A stretch of 64,000 nt of DNA from JBGSUZ01 sp043770095. GTDB lineage: Bacteria; Bacillota; Clostridia; Peptostreptococcales; Acidaminobacteraceae. Positions 55,071 through 63,894 of the stretch are shown here, one piece after another. Position 1 is the stretch's first letter. Every line of letters begins with the position of its first letter. Where the stretch lies: contig JAYVIR010000081.1 in NCBI GenBank assembly GCA_043770095.1, positions 1-64,000 of the forward strand. Direction: 5' to 3'. A program made the translations under genes and the position numbers. The notes beneath the pieces were generated by a model, which was not told the origin of the DNA, did no database searches, and saw nothing but the letters and a program-made list of their open reading frames with translations.

Positions 55071-55088
55071 GGGGAGATATTATCCCCC
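55071..55088 (-). other. Intercistronic hairpin between kamA and the P-loop gene
   Basis: GGGG-(A)-GAT-ATT-ATC-CCCC forms a G/C-rich hairpin 20 bp after kamA. No T run follows on the minus strand, so it may set mRNA stability rather than stop transcription. Confidence 0.4.
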
Positions 55089-55107
55089 CCGGCTTTTTTA
55101 GATGTTC

Positions 55108-56367
55108 TTATTCGTGATGTGATCTTTCTTCTCTAGCCAAAGACTTAAGTTCTAAGTTAACCTGGTTGCCTTGTAACAAGCCTGCAACCCCAGTAAGTTT
55201 GTGACGATCTTCAACACTCTTTGTGCATTCGCTACAAGTGCAGCTATGCTTATAAGTTGCTGGTTCTGTATAAGTCGTGATAACACCTTCAAAGTTTCTA
55301 AGAACAATTCTATCAGGAGATGATGAGAGTAAATACTGTGGCATTACAGGTATTTTTCCGCCGCCGCCTGGTGCGTCAACAACGAATGTTGGAATCGCAT
55401 ATCCAGAGGTATGACCTCTGAGGCTTTCAATAATCTCAATCCCTTTAGAAACTGGTGTTCTAAAGTGCTCAATCCCAACTGAAAGGTCACATTGGTAGAT
55501 GTAGTATGGTCTAACGCGAATTTTAACCATTTGGTGAACCAAATCTCTCATCACGTGAACGCAATCGTTAATGCCTCTAAGAAGAACCGATTGGTTACCA
55601 AGAGGAATCCCGGCATCAGCTAATTTACGAATTGCTTCAATCGCTTCTGGTGTTACTTCTTTAGGGTGATTGAAGTGTGTGTTTAACCAAATTGGGTGGT
55701 ATTTTTTAAGCATGTTTACAAGATCATCTGTGATTCTTTGTGGCATAACCACAGGTGTTCTTGAGCCTAATCGAATAATCTCTACATGTGGAATGGCTCT
55801 AAGTTTACTAATGATGTACTCAAGCACTTCATCAGCCACTAACAAACAATCTCCGCCTGACAATAATACGTCTCTCACACCTGGTGTATTTCGAACGTAT
55901 TCAATCGCGTCATCAATACGCTTCATTGGCATAGAATCATCTTGCGAACCCGCAAATCTTCTTCTAGTGCAATGTCTGCAGTACATTGAGCACATATCAG
56001 TGATCAAAATAAGTACACGGTCTGGATATCTGTGCGTTAAACCAGGAACAGGGGAGTCATGATCCTCATGAAGTGGATCATCCATATCGGCATCGCTCTT
56101 AAACGTCTCCATAATGGTCGGAACTGCCTGCATTCTTACAGGACAAGTAGGGTCATCTTTATCCATTATGTTAGCGTAGTATGGCGTGATGCCCATACGG
56201 AGGATTTCAAGAGATTTCTTAACGCCCTCTTCCTCGTCTACAGTCAAGTTAATGACTTGCTTCAATTCATCAATATCAGTAATTCTGTTCTTTACCTGCC
56301 ATCTCCAGTCATTCCACTGCTCATCTGTTACTTCTTTCCAAAGCGCAACTTCATTGTACTTTTTCAC
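55108..56367 (-). CDS. kamA: L-lysine 2,3-aminomutase (radical SAM)
   Basis: Makes L-beta-lysine, first step of lysine fermentation. Radical-SAM cluster motif C126-x3-C130-x2-C133 in DMCSMYCRHCTRRRF; PLP lysine in VDAPGGGGKIPV; C-terminal cysteines CTCSECT for zinc. The frame runs up to 56523, but the extra 52 residues are not KamA-like; GTG 56367, with AAGGGGG 8 bp upstream, gives KKYNEVALWKEVTDEQWNDWRWQ, the usual start, and 419 residues, as in the Clostridium subterminale enzyme (416). The 245-bp gap to kdd leaves room for a leader or second promoter. Confidence 0.97.
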   Translation of the reverse strand: MKKYNEVALWKEVTDEQWNDWRWQVKNRITDIDELKQVINLTVDEEEGVKKSLEILRMGITPYYANIMDKDDPTCPVRMQAVPTIMETFKSDADMDDPLHEDHDSPVPGLTHRYPDRVLILITDMCSMYCRHCTRRRFAGSQDDSMPMKRIDDAIEYVRNTPGVRDVLLSGGDCLLVADEVLEYIISKLRAIPHVEIIRLGSRTPVVMPQRITDDLVNMLKKYHPIWLNTHFNHPKEVTPEAIEAIRKLADAGIPLGNQSVLLRGINDCVHVMRDLVHQMVKIRVRPYYIYQCDLSVGIEHFRTPVSKGIEIIESLRGHTSGYAIPTFVVDAPGGGGKIPVMPQYLLSSSPDRIVLRNFEGVITTYTEPATYKHSCTCSECTKSVEDRHKLTGVAGLLQGNQVNLELKSLAREERSHHE

Positions 56368-56612
56368 TGAAATATCCCCCTTAAACTGAGTAATGCTCAT
56401 TCCCTTAATAGAATGAAAGAAAAAAGAAACCATGTGACACGTTCGACATCTCCAAAGTAAATTAAAAATATGGTAAGGTCGGGTAGACATTAAATTAGCT
56501 TGGATTTGGCAAAGATGCCCCATGGTTCTTAATAGACAATGTTATATAAGTTGTACAAAATAATTATAATATTTGCTATGTGTCAACTGCCCTAAAATGG
56601 GTCTGTCGCAGA

Positions 56613-57650
56613 TTAAGCGTAAAGTTCAGTATAGATTTTTCTAAGCGTTTCAGATTCTCTCATGATATCTAATGCAATGTTTGCATGGTTCTTAGCATAG
56701 CCATTACCAATGATCATGTGAGTGTCCATACCAACGCCTTCTGCGCCAAGAGCCGCTGCTGTGAAGCTAGTCGCCATTGAGAAGAAGTAGATGACGCCAG
56801 TGTCTTTCGTTACCAAGATGCTTGACATTTCTGTGTGAGGAATGTTAACGCAGTTGATTGTAACGTCAGCCATTTCGCCGTTTGTGAGTTCTCTCATGAT
56901 TTCAAGAACTTGAACTGCATTCGTTGCATCCGCAGCTACACATACATCTGCAAGACCAGATTTTCTTACTCTGTCTAAAGATTTTTCTGAGTGGCCAAGG
57001 CAGATTACTTTGCCTGTTGGACCAGCTGCTTTTTTTGCTTCGTAAAGGCAAAGCATGCCAGATTTGCCTGCGCCGCCAATAACAAGAACAGTGTCGCCAG
57101 TTTTAACGAGTTTTCTAGTTTGTGCAGGTGCGCCCGCAACGTCAAGTACTGAGAGTGCTAAGTTTTCAGGCATATCTGTAGGAAGTTTTGCGTAGATGCC
57201 GCTTTCGAAAAGAATCGCTTGGCCATCAATATCCACTTGGTCAATGTCTTTTCTAACTTCTTTAATTGCATTAATTTTAAGTGGTGTTAATGAAAGAGAA
57301 ACCAATGTAGCGATTTTGTCGCCCACTTTAAGGTCCGTTTTGCCTTCAAGCGCAGGTCCGATTTCTTTGATTGTGCCGATAAGCATGCCGCCTGAACCCG
57401 TTACTGGATTGTGGTGCTTGCCTCTTGTCTCAACAATGTCCAACATGATTTTTTTGATTTCTTCTACGTCGCCGCCAGCTTGTTTTTTGATTTGCGTGAA
57501 GCTCGCTGAGTCAACGTTAAGCGTAAGCACATCAATTAAAATTTCATTATCGTAAATTTCCATTGTGTTGTCGATTTTTTGTGCAGGTTGTGGTAAAGAA
57601 CCTTTTGGTTCTATAACTCTGTGTGTGCCATACTTGCATCCTTTTTTCAT
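56613..57650 (-). CDS. kdd: L-erythro-3,5-diaminohexanoate dehydrogenase
   Basis: Oxidatively deaminates 3,5-diaminohexanoate to 3-keto-5-aminohexanoate with NAD(P). Start GCKYGTHRVIEPKGSLPQPAQKIDN and the Rossmann segment TVLVIGGAGKSGMLCLYEAKKAAG are typical, as is TGSGGMLIGTIKEIGPAL. 345 residues is standard. First structural gene after the sigma-54 promoter at 57708-57722 (58 bp before ATG). The partner enzymes of the next steps (kce, kal) are not in this window, unlike in clusters where they adjoin kdd. Confidence 0.95.
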   Translation of the reverse strand: MKKGCKYGTHRVIEPKGSLPQPAQKIDNTMEIYDNEILIDVLTLNVDSASFTQIKKQAGGDVEEIKKIMLDIVETRGKHHNPVTGSGGMLIGTIKEIGPALEGKTDLKVGDKIATLVSLSLTPLKINAIKEVRKDIDQVDIDGQAILFESGIYAKLPTDMPENLALSVLDVAGAPAQTRKLVKTGDTVLVIGGAGKSGMLCLYEAKKAAGPTGKVICLGHSEKSLDRVRKSGLADVCVAADATNAVQVLEIMRELTNGEMADVTINCVNIPHTEMSSILVTKDTGVIYFFSMATSFTAAALGAEGVGMDTHMIIGNGYAKNHANIALDIMRESETLRKIYTELYA

Positions 57651-57707
57651 GAATAAGTACCCCCTGTTAAAATTCGATATCGGTTTGAAGTTCGTTAGCC
57701 TATTATC

Positions 57708-57722
57708 GCAACTTGTGTGCCA
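57708..57722 (-). promoter_or_regulatory. Sigma-54 (RpoN) promoter of the kdd-kam operon
   Basis: TGGCACACAAGTTGC on the minus strand fits the consensus TGGCAC-N5-TTGC exactly, with GG at -24 and GC at -12. Transcription would begin about 57696, about 45 bp before the kdd start. A sigma-54 activator gene is the next gene upstream. Confidence 0.9.
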
Positions 57723-57736
57723 AAATTTTAACGAAA

Positions 57737-57757
57737 TCCCGAGTTTTTCAGTCGGGA
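57737..57757. promoter_or_regulatory. Short dyad just upstream of the sigma-54 promoter
   Basis: TCCCGA (57737-57742) and TCGGGA (57752-57757) form a perfect 6-bp inverted repeat. It may be a protein site, or part of a hairpin; too close to the promoter for a classic enhancer. Confidence 0.35.
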
Positions 57758-58028
57758 ATTAGTTTTTGCAACGCTTTCAATCAAATATTAATTATAATTT
57801 ATTTTATAATGTTTTTCTATTTTATAGAATGCTTCAAAACCCACAACTCTTTGCTTGACGTTTTGAACCATATTGATTCACCTTTGCCATTATATTGATA
57901 TTTTTTTAACACGAACGCCCATTTTTCGGCACTTATACTAAAAATGCTGATTTTTGATTGAAAACAAACGATTGTATCCATACAGGTATTTCTATTTTAA
58001 ATCGTTTTTGAAGATTTTGTAGATAAAA

Positions 58029-58055
58029 TTCTGAAAACTTCAAAATAATTCAGAA
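58029..58055. promoter_or_regulatory. Candidate upstream activator site
   Basis: TTCTGAA (58029-58035) and TTCAGAA (58049-58055) form a 7-bp inverted repeat about 310 bp upstream of the sigma-54 promoter, a usual enhancer distance. Could bind the adjacent activator. Not otherwise supported. Confidence 0.35.
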
Positions 58056-58063
58056 AAGCACAT

Positions 58064-58088
58064 AAAAAAACCGCCCATTTTAGGGCGG
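58064..58088 (-). terminator. Terminator of the sigma-54 activator gene
   Basis: On the minus strand CCGCCC-TAAAAT-GGGCGG, then TTTTTTT. It separates the activator transcript from the kdd-kam operon. Confidence 0.88.
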
Positions 58089-58129
58089 CAGTTGCTTAAA
58101 ATTGGGCAGTTCTATCTTTAGCCTTTGCC

Positions 58130-59530
58130 TTACACAAAACCCATCCGTTTTAACCGATACTGAAGCGTCTGTCTTGGCATGTCCAGCATTGCTGCCGCCC
58201 TAGAAATATTGCCACCGCAGCTTTTCATAGCATTTTGAATGTACTGTGTCTCCAGTTGTTCAATGGCTGCTTTCATTGGTAGGTCCGTCTCAATTTGAAG
58301 CGTTTCTTTTTCCAAGGAGACACCTTCAAATTGCCGCTGGATTGAAGTTGGCAGATCGATAAATTCCACAACATCGCCATCCATCAGACTCATAGCCCCT
58401 TCAATGACATGTTCAAGTTCTCTTACGTTGCCTGGCCATACATAAGATTTAAAAACATTTTTAACTTCATTAGAAACCCCTTTGACATTACGATAAAGCT
58501 TGTCGTTGAATTTTCGGATGAAGAAGTCTGTCAGGATTTCCAAATCATCTTGGCGTTCAGACAGCTTTGGAAGGGCGATGGTGACCGTATTGAGACGGTA
58601 GTACAAATCCTGTCTGAGGTGTCCCTCTTGAACCGCAATCAGCGGATCCACATTGGTCGCCGCAATCACACGCACGTTGGCTTTTCGGGTATGAACGTCA
58701 CCTACGCGTCTAAACGTACCATCTTGAAGTGCTCTAAGGAGTTTGCCCTGAAGTTCCATTGGCATGGAATTGACTTCATCTAAAAAGAGCGTTCCCCCAT
58801 CGGCTGTCTCAAAAAGGCCTACCCGATCCGCCGCCCCTGTGAAACTGCCTTTGACCGTCCCAAAGAGAATGCCTTCAAGAAGCGAGCCCGGGAGTGCTGC
58901 ACAGTTTTGAGCAATAAACGCCTTTTTGCGTCTCACGCTTGCATTGTGAATGGCGTGGACAAAGAGTTCTTTTCCTGTACCCGTGTCGCCCCAGACCATG
59001 ACAGGTATCTCCGCATGAGAGGCTTTTAATGCCATTGTCTTTGCGCGCTGCATTTTTATATCTTTTGAAATGATGCTCTCAAACGTATAAGTCGCCTCAT
59101 CTTGAAGCACAGCAAGCTTAGAACCGTAGACTTTGTTTTGCAAATCCGCAACTTTTTCGCTAAGCACTTTCACGTCGGTTATGTTATGCGATATTTCCAT
59201 AGCGCCAACAATTTTCCCTTCCATTCGAATGGGCAAGGTAGAATTGATGGTTGTTACGATCTTGCCTTTATAGTTGGTGAAGGTTTGTTCAAACTCTAAA
59301 ATGGGCATCCCGCTGCGAAGCACCTTTAAAAGCGTACTGCTCTCTTGGGTCAGCGAAGGATAGATTTCCGTCACGTGTTTTCCCAGGGAATTTTCTATAT
59401 TAATGTCATCTAGAACAGCTGCTGGGCGATTGCAATAAATCAAATTGCCGGCGGCGTCGATTGCCTGAATGCCATCTCGTACATAATCCAAAATCATGCG
59501 CACGTTGTGTTCGGTAAAAATATTTTGCAT
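58130..59530 (-). CDS. Sigma-54-dependent activator, PAS + AAA+ + Fis HTH
   Basis: Enhancer-binding protein that would open the kdd-kam promoter. A PAS domain (about 8-115; DGIQAIDAAGNLIYCNRPAAVLDDI) takes the place of a receiver, so it senses a small molecule rather than a phosphate. The AAA+ domain has GDTGTGKELFVHAIH (Walker A), GSFTGA (sigma-54 contact loop; GAFTGA is commoner), GGTLFLDEVNSMP (Walker B). C-terminal Fis-type HTH: GNISRAAAMLDMPRQTLQYRLKRMGF. The layout is that of RocR-type activators of amino-acid breakdown. GGGAGG precedes ATG. Confidence 0.94.
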   Translation of the reverse strand: MQNIFTEHNVRMILDYVRDGIQAIDAAGNLIYCNRPAAVLDDINIENSLGKHVTEIYPSLTQESSTLLKVLRSGMPILEFEQTFTNYKGKIVTTINSTLPIRMEGKIVGAMEISHNITDVKVLSEKVADLQNKVYGSKLAVLQDEATYTFESIISKDIKMQRAKTMALKASHAEIPVMVWGDTGTGKELFVHAIHNASVRRKKAFIAQNCAALPGSLLEGILFGTVKGSFTGAADRVGLFETADGGTLFLDEVNSMPMELQGKLLRALQDGTFRRVGDVHTRKANVRVIAATNVDPLIAVQEGHLRQDLYYRLNTVTIALPKLSERQDDLEILTDFFIRKFNDKLYRNVKGVSNEVKNVFKSYVWPGNVRELEHVIEGAMSLMDGDVVEFIDLPTSIQRQFEGVSLEKETLQIETDLPMKAAIEQLETQYIQNAMKSCGGNISRAAAMLDMPRQTLQYRLKRMGFV

Positions 59531-59603
59531 TCGCTTAAATCCCTCCCATTAACGTGACTTACGACTAAAATAGCAATGTTTTAAACCCTTCTTCTATAAT
59601 AAC

Positions 59604-59634
59604 AAAAAACCGCCTAATATTCAGCGGTTTTTTG
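59604..59634 (-). terminator. Terminator of the MoxR-DUF58 operon
   Basis: On the minus strand AAAAAACCGC pairs with GCGGTTTTTT across a 10-base loop, with the T run at the end. Confidence 0.82.
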
Positions 59635-59670
59635 TCATACGTTTTTTTGAACTTAATTTTAAAATTCTAA

Positions 59671-60651
59671 CTAAAACTTGAGGTCATTCTCATCCGAATT
59701 TTCGATTGAATTGAACGTTGCGTCAGTCGTCTGCAAAATCTCGTCTTCAGAATGTTCTATTTCAAGACATCTGTAAATTGCCATTTGCATATTGGAAGAA
59801 ACACCCTCTGAAGCGCAAATCATCAGCACATAGGCAACGACCGTGAGCAAAACGCTAACGCCAACCATTGCAGCCGCAAACCCGCTCACACCTGTCACAA
59901 CCCATAAAACAATTGGGATAATACTGAATATCAATCCCATTACAATTGACAACAGACCCACCAAGAAATAATAACCAAAAATGCGCCACCATCTGCCTTT
60001 GGTCATTTGAATAGAGGTTTTTACCGCCTCAACAAATCCCAAGTCTCGGTCTAATAAGAGCCCGTAGAGACAAGTAATCTTGATCACTACAAAATAAATG
60101 ACGATTAACCCAATAAGATAAAACCCCACCGAAAGGTTCGACATCGAAGCATCCGGATTTATTCCAGCAATAGTATTCGTAATGGTGTATGGCAAGAGCA
60201 CCACAAAATTGAAGATGCCAACCAAGATCATCGGCCCAATCAATCGACCTAAGTCCTTAAATGCGATGTTAAAGCGTTCCTTAAAACTACGTGTCACAGA
60301 GTCGTAAGCGTCTAATCCAAGTCGCAAAAACCACGACGCTGAAAAGAATGCAAACACCAAATCAATTAATCCTGCAATCAAAAGGAGAATTGAAGCGGCT
60401 ACAATAGTACTCACATTTATATTTTCAAAATATCGCTCTGGTTCCACCAAAATGGAGAAGTTGCTGTTAAAATCCATGCCCAATGCAAGAACACCCACTG
60501 GGAGCAAATTGATGATGGCAATGATCAATCCCATCAGCATCCACTGACCATAGGCTGCTCTTTCTTTGATTAATGCTGAGAATGAAAACGATAAAATTTG
60601 ATCGACTTTCATCTTTTTAGCTCTTGGTACTTCTTTTGCGATTCTCATCAC
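59671..60651 (-). CDS. Multi-pass membrane protein in MoxR operon
   Basis: 326 residues with about six membrane helices (LMGLIIAIINLLPVGVLAL, TIVAASILLLIAGLIDLVFAFF, LIGPMILVGIFNFVVLLPYTI, and others). The middle EAVKTSIQMTKGRWWRIFGYYFLVGLL resembles the glycerophosphoryl diester phosphodiesterase membrane-domain/DUF975-like group of proteins. Acidic cytosolic tail. The start overlaps the stop of the preceding gene (ATGA). Last gene of the operon; function unknown. Confidence 0.65.
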   Translation of the reverse strand: MMRIAKEVPRAKKMKVDQILSFSFSALIKERAAYGQWMLMGLIIAIINLLPVGVLALGMDFNSNFSILVEPERYFENINVSTIVAASILLLIAGLIDLVFAFFSASWFLRLGLDAYDSVTRSFKERFNIAFKDLGRLIGPMILVGIFNFVVLLPYTITNTIAGINPDASMSNLSVGFYLIGLIVIYFVVIKITCLYGLLLDRDLGFVEAVKTSIQMTKGRWWRIFGYYFLVGLLSIVMGLIFSIIPIVLWVVTGVSGFAAAMVGVSVLLTVVAYVLMICASEGVSSNMQMAIYRCLEIEHSEDEILQTTDATFNSIENSDENDLKF

Positions 60652-61814
60652 TTTGCCTCCTTTAACATTTGAAATGCCGTCAGTACCTCATCAATATTGC
60701 AAGGATCTCTTTCGGCATAACGTCTTTCGCAGTAAGCCTGCGTAATCAAATCTATCGATGCTTCTTGATTTGGATAAACTCGAGACAGCTTGTCTTTTAG
60801 CTGATCCGCCGTCTCTGTTTTTTCGATGCCCAAACCATGTTTTTTGAGCGTCTTCATTAATTGAATGTATTTTTTCCTAAGAATCGCGTCTGGTGCCCCA
60901 TGGCGCTTCGTTGCTTTTCCACAGGTTTGCTCACTTTGCGGCGCAACCCAGTTTTTAACAAAATCAAACGTTTTGCTTAAGTAAGATTCTGACGCTTCGC
61001 GACCCTTGGTTTTATGAACACTTCTCCAAAGCAAATATACAATACCTACTATAAACAAAACCAGCACTGCGATGGCAAGCATTTCATAAGCAGATTGAAA
61101 CTCTGGACGATCACCCATTTCTTTTGTCTTATAAAACGATTTCGTGATATCTGCCGGGGCGTCCATTTGAAGTTTGCTTTGACCTGCTCTTTCGAGCAAA
61201 ACTTTCGGAATATGTCCAAGAAATATATTGGCTATAAAAAGTGTCACATTTGAAATGACCATTAACAAGAATACTCTAATCCAATGAAACAAAGGGCTGA
61301 TCCATAGCAAATAACTGACAATTCCCGCCGCTAAAATGGCCGGCATCAACTTGAAATTCAAAAATTTTGCATTGAGACTTTCCAGTGCATCTAACTCTAA
61401 ATTGCTTTGGAAGATTTGTCTTCGCTTCACAACATACGTTGTATAGGTATAATCATCCCACCGCATTGCCCAGTTATATAGATTCTCCGCATAGGCACCC
61501 GTTAGAAAATAACCAAAATACAGACCGAGTACCAACGCCCATCTATTAGGATTGAACACGTCTACGAACAGCACTACGCCACCGAGGGTAAAAAACAGCA
61601 CCGTCTTCCATTTGCTCCTGTTGCATATTTTATGAAATACATCTCGTTTATTCGCATAAATTTCGTATATTTTAATGGCAAAAAGCGCTAAGCAGACGAT
61701 CAACCCGACCACGTCCAAAAAACTCAATAGTTGATAAATCATTAAATAAAAGAAACCCTGATTCACAGTAGCCCAAAACCGAAGAGCTCTTCTGCCATCC
61801 ATTTTAGCATTCAT
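60648..61814 (-). CDS. Membrane protein with DUF4129-like C-terminus
   Basis: About six or seven helices (LSFLDVVGLIVCLALFAIKIYEIYA ... AVLVLFIVGIVYLLW) followed by a cytosolic tail of about 110 residues, AILRKKYIQLMKTLKKHGLGIEKTETADQLKDKLSRV, that looks like DUF4129, a domain commonly found after transglutaminase-core proteins in MoxR-DUF58 operons. No transglutaminase core is seen here. ATG 61814 has GGAGG 6 bp before and overlaps DUF58 by 11 bp; ATG 61835 lies inside DUF58. Role unknown. Confidence 0.7.
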   Translation of the reverse strand: MNAKMDGRRALRFWATVNQGFFYLMIYQLLSFLDVVGLIVCLALFAIKIYEIYANKRDVFHKICNRSKWKTVLFFTLGGVVLFVDVFNPNRWALVLGLYFGYFLTGAYAENLYNWAMRWDDYTYTTYVVKRRQIFQSNLELDALESLNAKFLNFKLMPAILAAGIVSYLLWISPLFHWIRVFLLMVISNVTLFIANIFLGHIPKVLLERAGQSKLQMDAPADITKSFYKTKEMGDRPEFQSAYEMLAIAVLVLFIVGIVYLLWRSVHKTKGREASESYLSKTFDFVKNWVAPQSEQTCGKATKRHGAPDAILRKKYIQLMKTLKKHGLGIEKTETADQLKDKLSRVYPNQEASIDLITQAYCERRYAERDPCNIDEVLTAFQMLKEAK

Positions 61815-62937
61815 GAGCGTCCTCCCTAAAAACATGCCATATCATTTTAGGACTGCTTGGCGCCCAAAAGTCTACCACAGCTTTAGTCGTAATGATTTCA
61901 AAGTCAAATCCTTTTTGAATACCGAGTCTGATGGCTGCCATCATCCGATCTGACATAACCCCCGTAATCACTACCATTCGCGTACTTCTAGGATTAAGGC
62001 GCGTGCTATAGTCTATAATATTCTCCATGCCACAGCTTGCATAATGGCTCATTTGCGATAAAGCTCTGAATATTTTATGATAATGCTTTCGACCTTTTGC
62101 AACCGAAATCATGACCCCGCTAGCCCCTTCTTGAATCGGACAATTCGAAGACAATCCGTAACCCTCATTGTTTTTTTCAAATCGGCTCACGTAAGACGCT
62201 GCCGTCTCTACCATCCGTTCTAATAGTTCGTCTTCTGCCCCTTGCCAAAAATGATCCTTGGTTTGGGAGTTGATCAAAAGCATCGCACTGATTTCAGTGG
62301 TATATGCAAACTTTTTCACTTGCATTTTGCCTGTCTGAGCCGTTGCATTCCAGTGAATGGACTTCATTGGATCGCCACTTGAATACTCTCGGCTTCCCAC
62401 ATGAATAAGCGGGTCTTCCACAATCCAGCGCCGCACTTCTTTGTCACCCATGAGCTGCTGGCTTTTGTCTAAAAGCAGATCAATCGGTTTAATATTGGGA
62501 TAAACGTACATAGATAGACGATCGCACAGATTGCCCTCGTATTTTTTAATACCCAAATAATCCACCGTATCGAATTTTACGTCTCTAAAGAGATAATACC
62601 CACGCTTGTTAAACGTACAGGTATAGTTGTATATCAAATCCGACTTTGCAGGCAGACGGCTAATGCCTCGAAAATCAACCCATTCTTTTCCATCCGAAAC
62701 CACATCGTCTACCGTCATATGAGGCGAAAATTCTGTATCAAACTTTATCCAGGAAATAGGAAAACGTGCTGCGTTGCTTACTTTCCACGTCAAAGGCAAC
62801 ACATCGCCCACATAACAATTTTCAACTAAAAAACTACGGTTTAAGAATACCTTTGGGAGTACCCACTTAGGCCACCTTTCAATGAAGATGCTTAAAAGAC
62901 AGCCCATAAAAAACAAAATCCCAACAAAGATCTCCAT
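61804..62937 (-). CDS. DUF58-domain protein
   Basis: Two N-terminal hydrophobic stretches anchor it; a beta-rich middle follows (LPLTWKVSNAARFPISWIKFD). The DUF58 motif is plain: VGSREYSSGDPMKSIHWNATAQTGKMQVKKF. A von Willebrand-A-like C-terminus follows. DUF58 genes after moxR are very common; in known cases the pair helps fold or assemble envelope or enzyme complexes. 9 bp after moxR. Confidence 0.9.
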   Translation of the reverse strand: MEIFVGILFFMGCLLSIFIERWPKWVLPKVFLNRSFLVENCYVGDVLPLTWKVSNAARFPISWIKFDTEFSPHMTVDDVVSDGKEWVDFRGISRLPAKSDLIYNYTCTFNKRGYYLFRDVKFDTVDYLGIKKYEGNLCDRLSMYVYPNIKPIDLLLDKSQQLMGDKEVRRWIVEDPLIHVGSREYSSGDPMKSIHWNATAQTGKMQVKKFAYTTEISAMLLINSQTKDHFWQGAEDELLERMVETAASYVSRFEKNNEGYGLSSNCPIQEGASGVMISVAKGRKHYHKIFRALSQMSHYASCGMENIIDYSTRLNPRSTRMVVITGVMSDRMMAAIRLGIQKGFDFEIITTKAVVDFWAPSSPKMIWHVFREDAHEC

Positions 62938-62946
62938 TGAAACCCC

Positions 62947-63894
62947 CTATGCGATGCTGTTTTCTAAAGGTACGGCCACATCCATCAATAAGCGCTCCAT
63001 GAATTCACCACTTTCTTCTCCCGAGAGGACATAAGCCCCATCCAAAGTCATACGGTGGCTCAGCACATAAGGCGCAAGCATCTTTACATCGTCTGGCTTG
63101 ACATAATCTCTGCCCTTAAGCATTGCCAAAGCCTTAGAGCCCTTCATTAAAGCGATGCTGCCCCTAGGACTTGCCCCAATGGCAATATGAGGATGATTTC
63201 TTGTCTTTTGAACAATTGCCACAATATAAGCGAGTACATCTTGAGAAATAGTCACTTTTTTGATTGCCTCTTGCGCCTCAACCAAATCCGCAACGGTCCG
63301 CACGGCCCTTAGCCCATCCACAGGATGTGTGCCCATTAAACGATTGAGGATTTCAATCTCTTCGCTCATTTCTGGGTACCCCATCGAAATTTTCATAAAG
63401 AAACGATCCAGCTGTGCTTCAGGCAACGGGAAAGTCCCCTGTGATTCAATCGGATTTTGAGTGGCAATAACCATAAATGGCGCTTCAAGCGGATAGGTCA
63501 CCCCATCGATTGTCACCTGATGCTCTTCCATTGCTTCTAGGAGGCTTGACTGCGTTCTTGGCGTTGCACGGTTGATTTCGTCTGCTAATAATATTTGACA
63601 AAAGACAGGGCCTTTTCTAAAATGAAAATCGCCTTCTTTTTGATTGTAAAAATTAATTCCGGTCACGTCTGACGGCAATAAGTCTGGCGTAAACTGAATC
63701 CGACGAAAAGCGCCATCAATCGACTTCGCAAGCGATTTGGCCATCACAGTTTTGCCAAGACCTGGCACATCTTCTAAAAGGACATGTCCCGAACAAAGCA
63801 TTGACACCATTAACAGATCAATAACCTCTGCTTTTCCGACCATCACGCGTTTCATATTTTCCTTAATGTCTTTTAACAATTCTGAATGTGGCAT
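62947..63894 (-). CDS. MoxR-family AAA+ ATPase
   Basis: Chaperone-like ATPase. LLEDVPGLGKTVMAKSLAK (Walker A), ILLADEINRATPRTQSSLLEAMEEHQVT (Walker B), FMVIATQNPIESQGTFPLPEAQLDRF (sensor 1 and arginine finger), IAIGASPRGSIALMKGSKALA (sensor 2) are all present. The frame extends to 63942; ATG 63894 with GGGAGG 5 bp upstream is used (315 residues). First gene of the four-gene operon. The upstream 106 bp to the window end carries no promoter I can call. Confidence 0.93.
   Translation of the reverse strand: MPHSELLKDIKENMKRVMVGKAEVIDLLMVSMLCSGHVLLEDVPGLGKTVMAKSLAKSIDGAFRRIQFTPDLLPSDVTGINFYNQKEGDFHFRKGPVFCQILLADEINRATPRTQSSLLEAMEEHQVTIDGVTYPLEAPFMVIATQNPIESQGTFPLPEAQLDRFFMKISMGYPEMSEEIEILNRLMGTHPVDGLRAVRTVADLVEAQEAIKKVTISQDVLAYIVAIVQKTRNHPHIAIGASPRGSIALMKGSKALAMLKGRDYVKPDDVKMLAPYVLSHRMTLDGAYVLSGEESGEFMERLLMDVAVPLENSIA

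Noticed and set aside
56368..56523. N-terminal extension of KamA by 52 residues
   Set aside because: The extra residues are not KamA-like, no ribosome site precedes the first ATG, and GTG 56367 has AAGGGGG at good distance and gives the usual protein length.
56581..56586. TTGACA on the minus strand as a promoter for kamA
   Set aside because: No acceptable -10 is found at 16-18 bp; the nearest TATAAT-like sequence is only 12 bp away.
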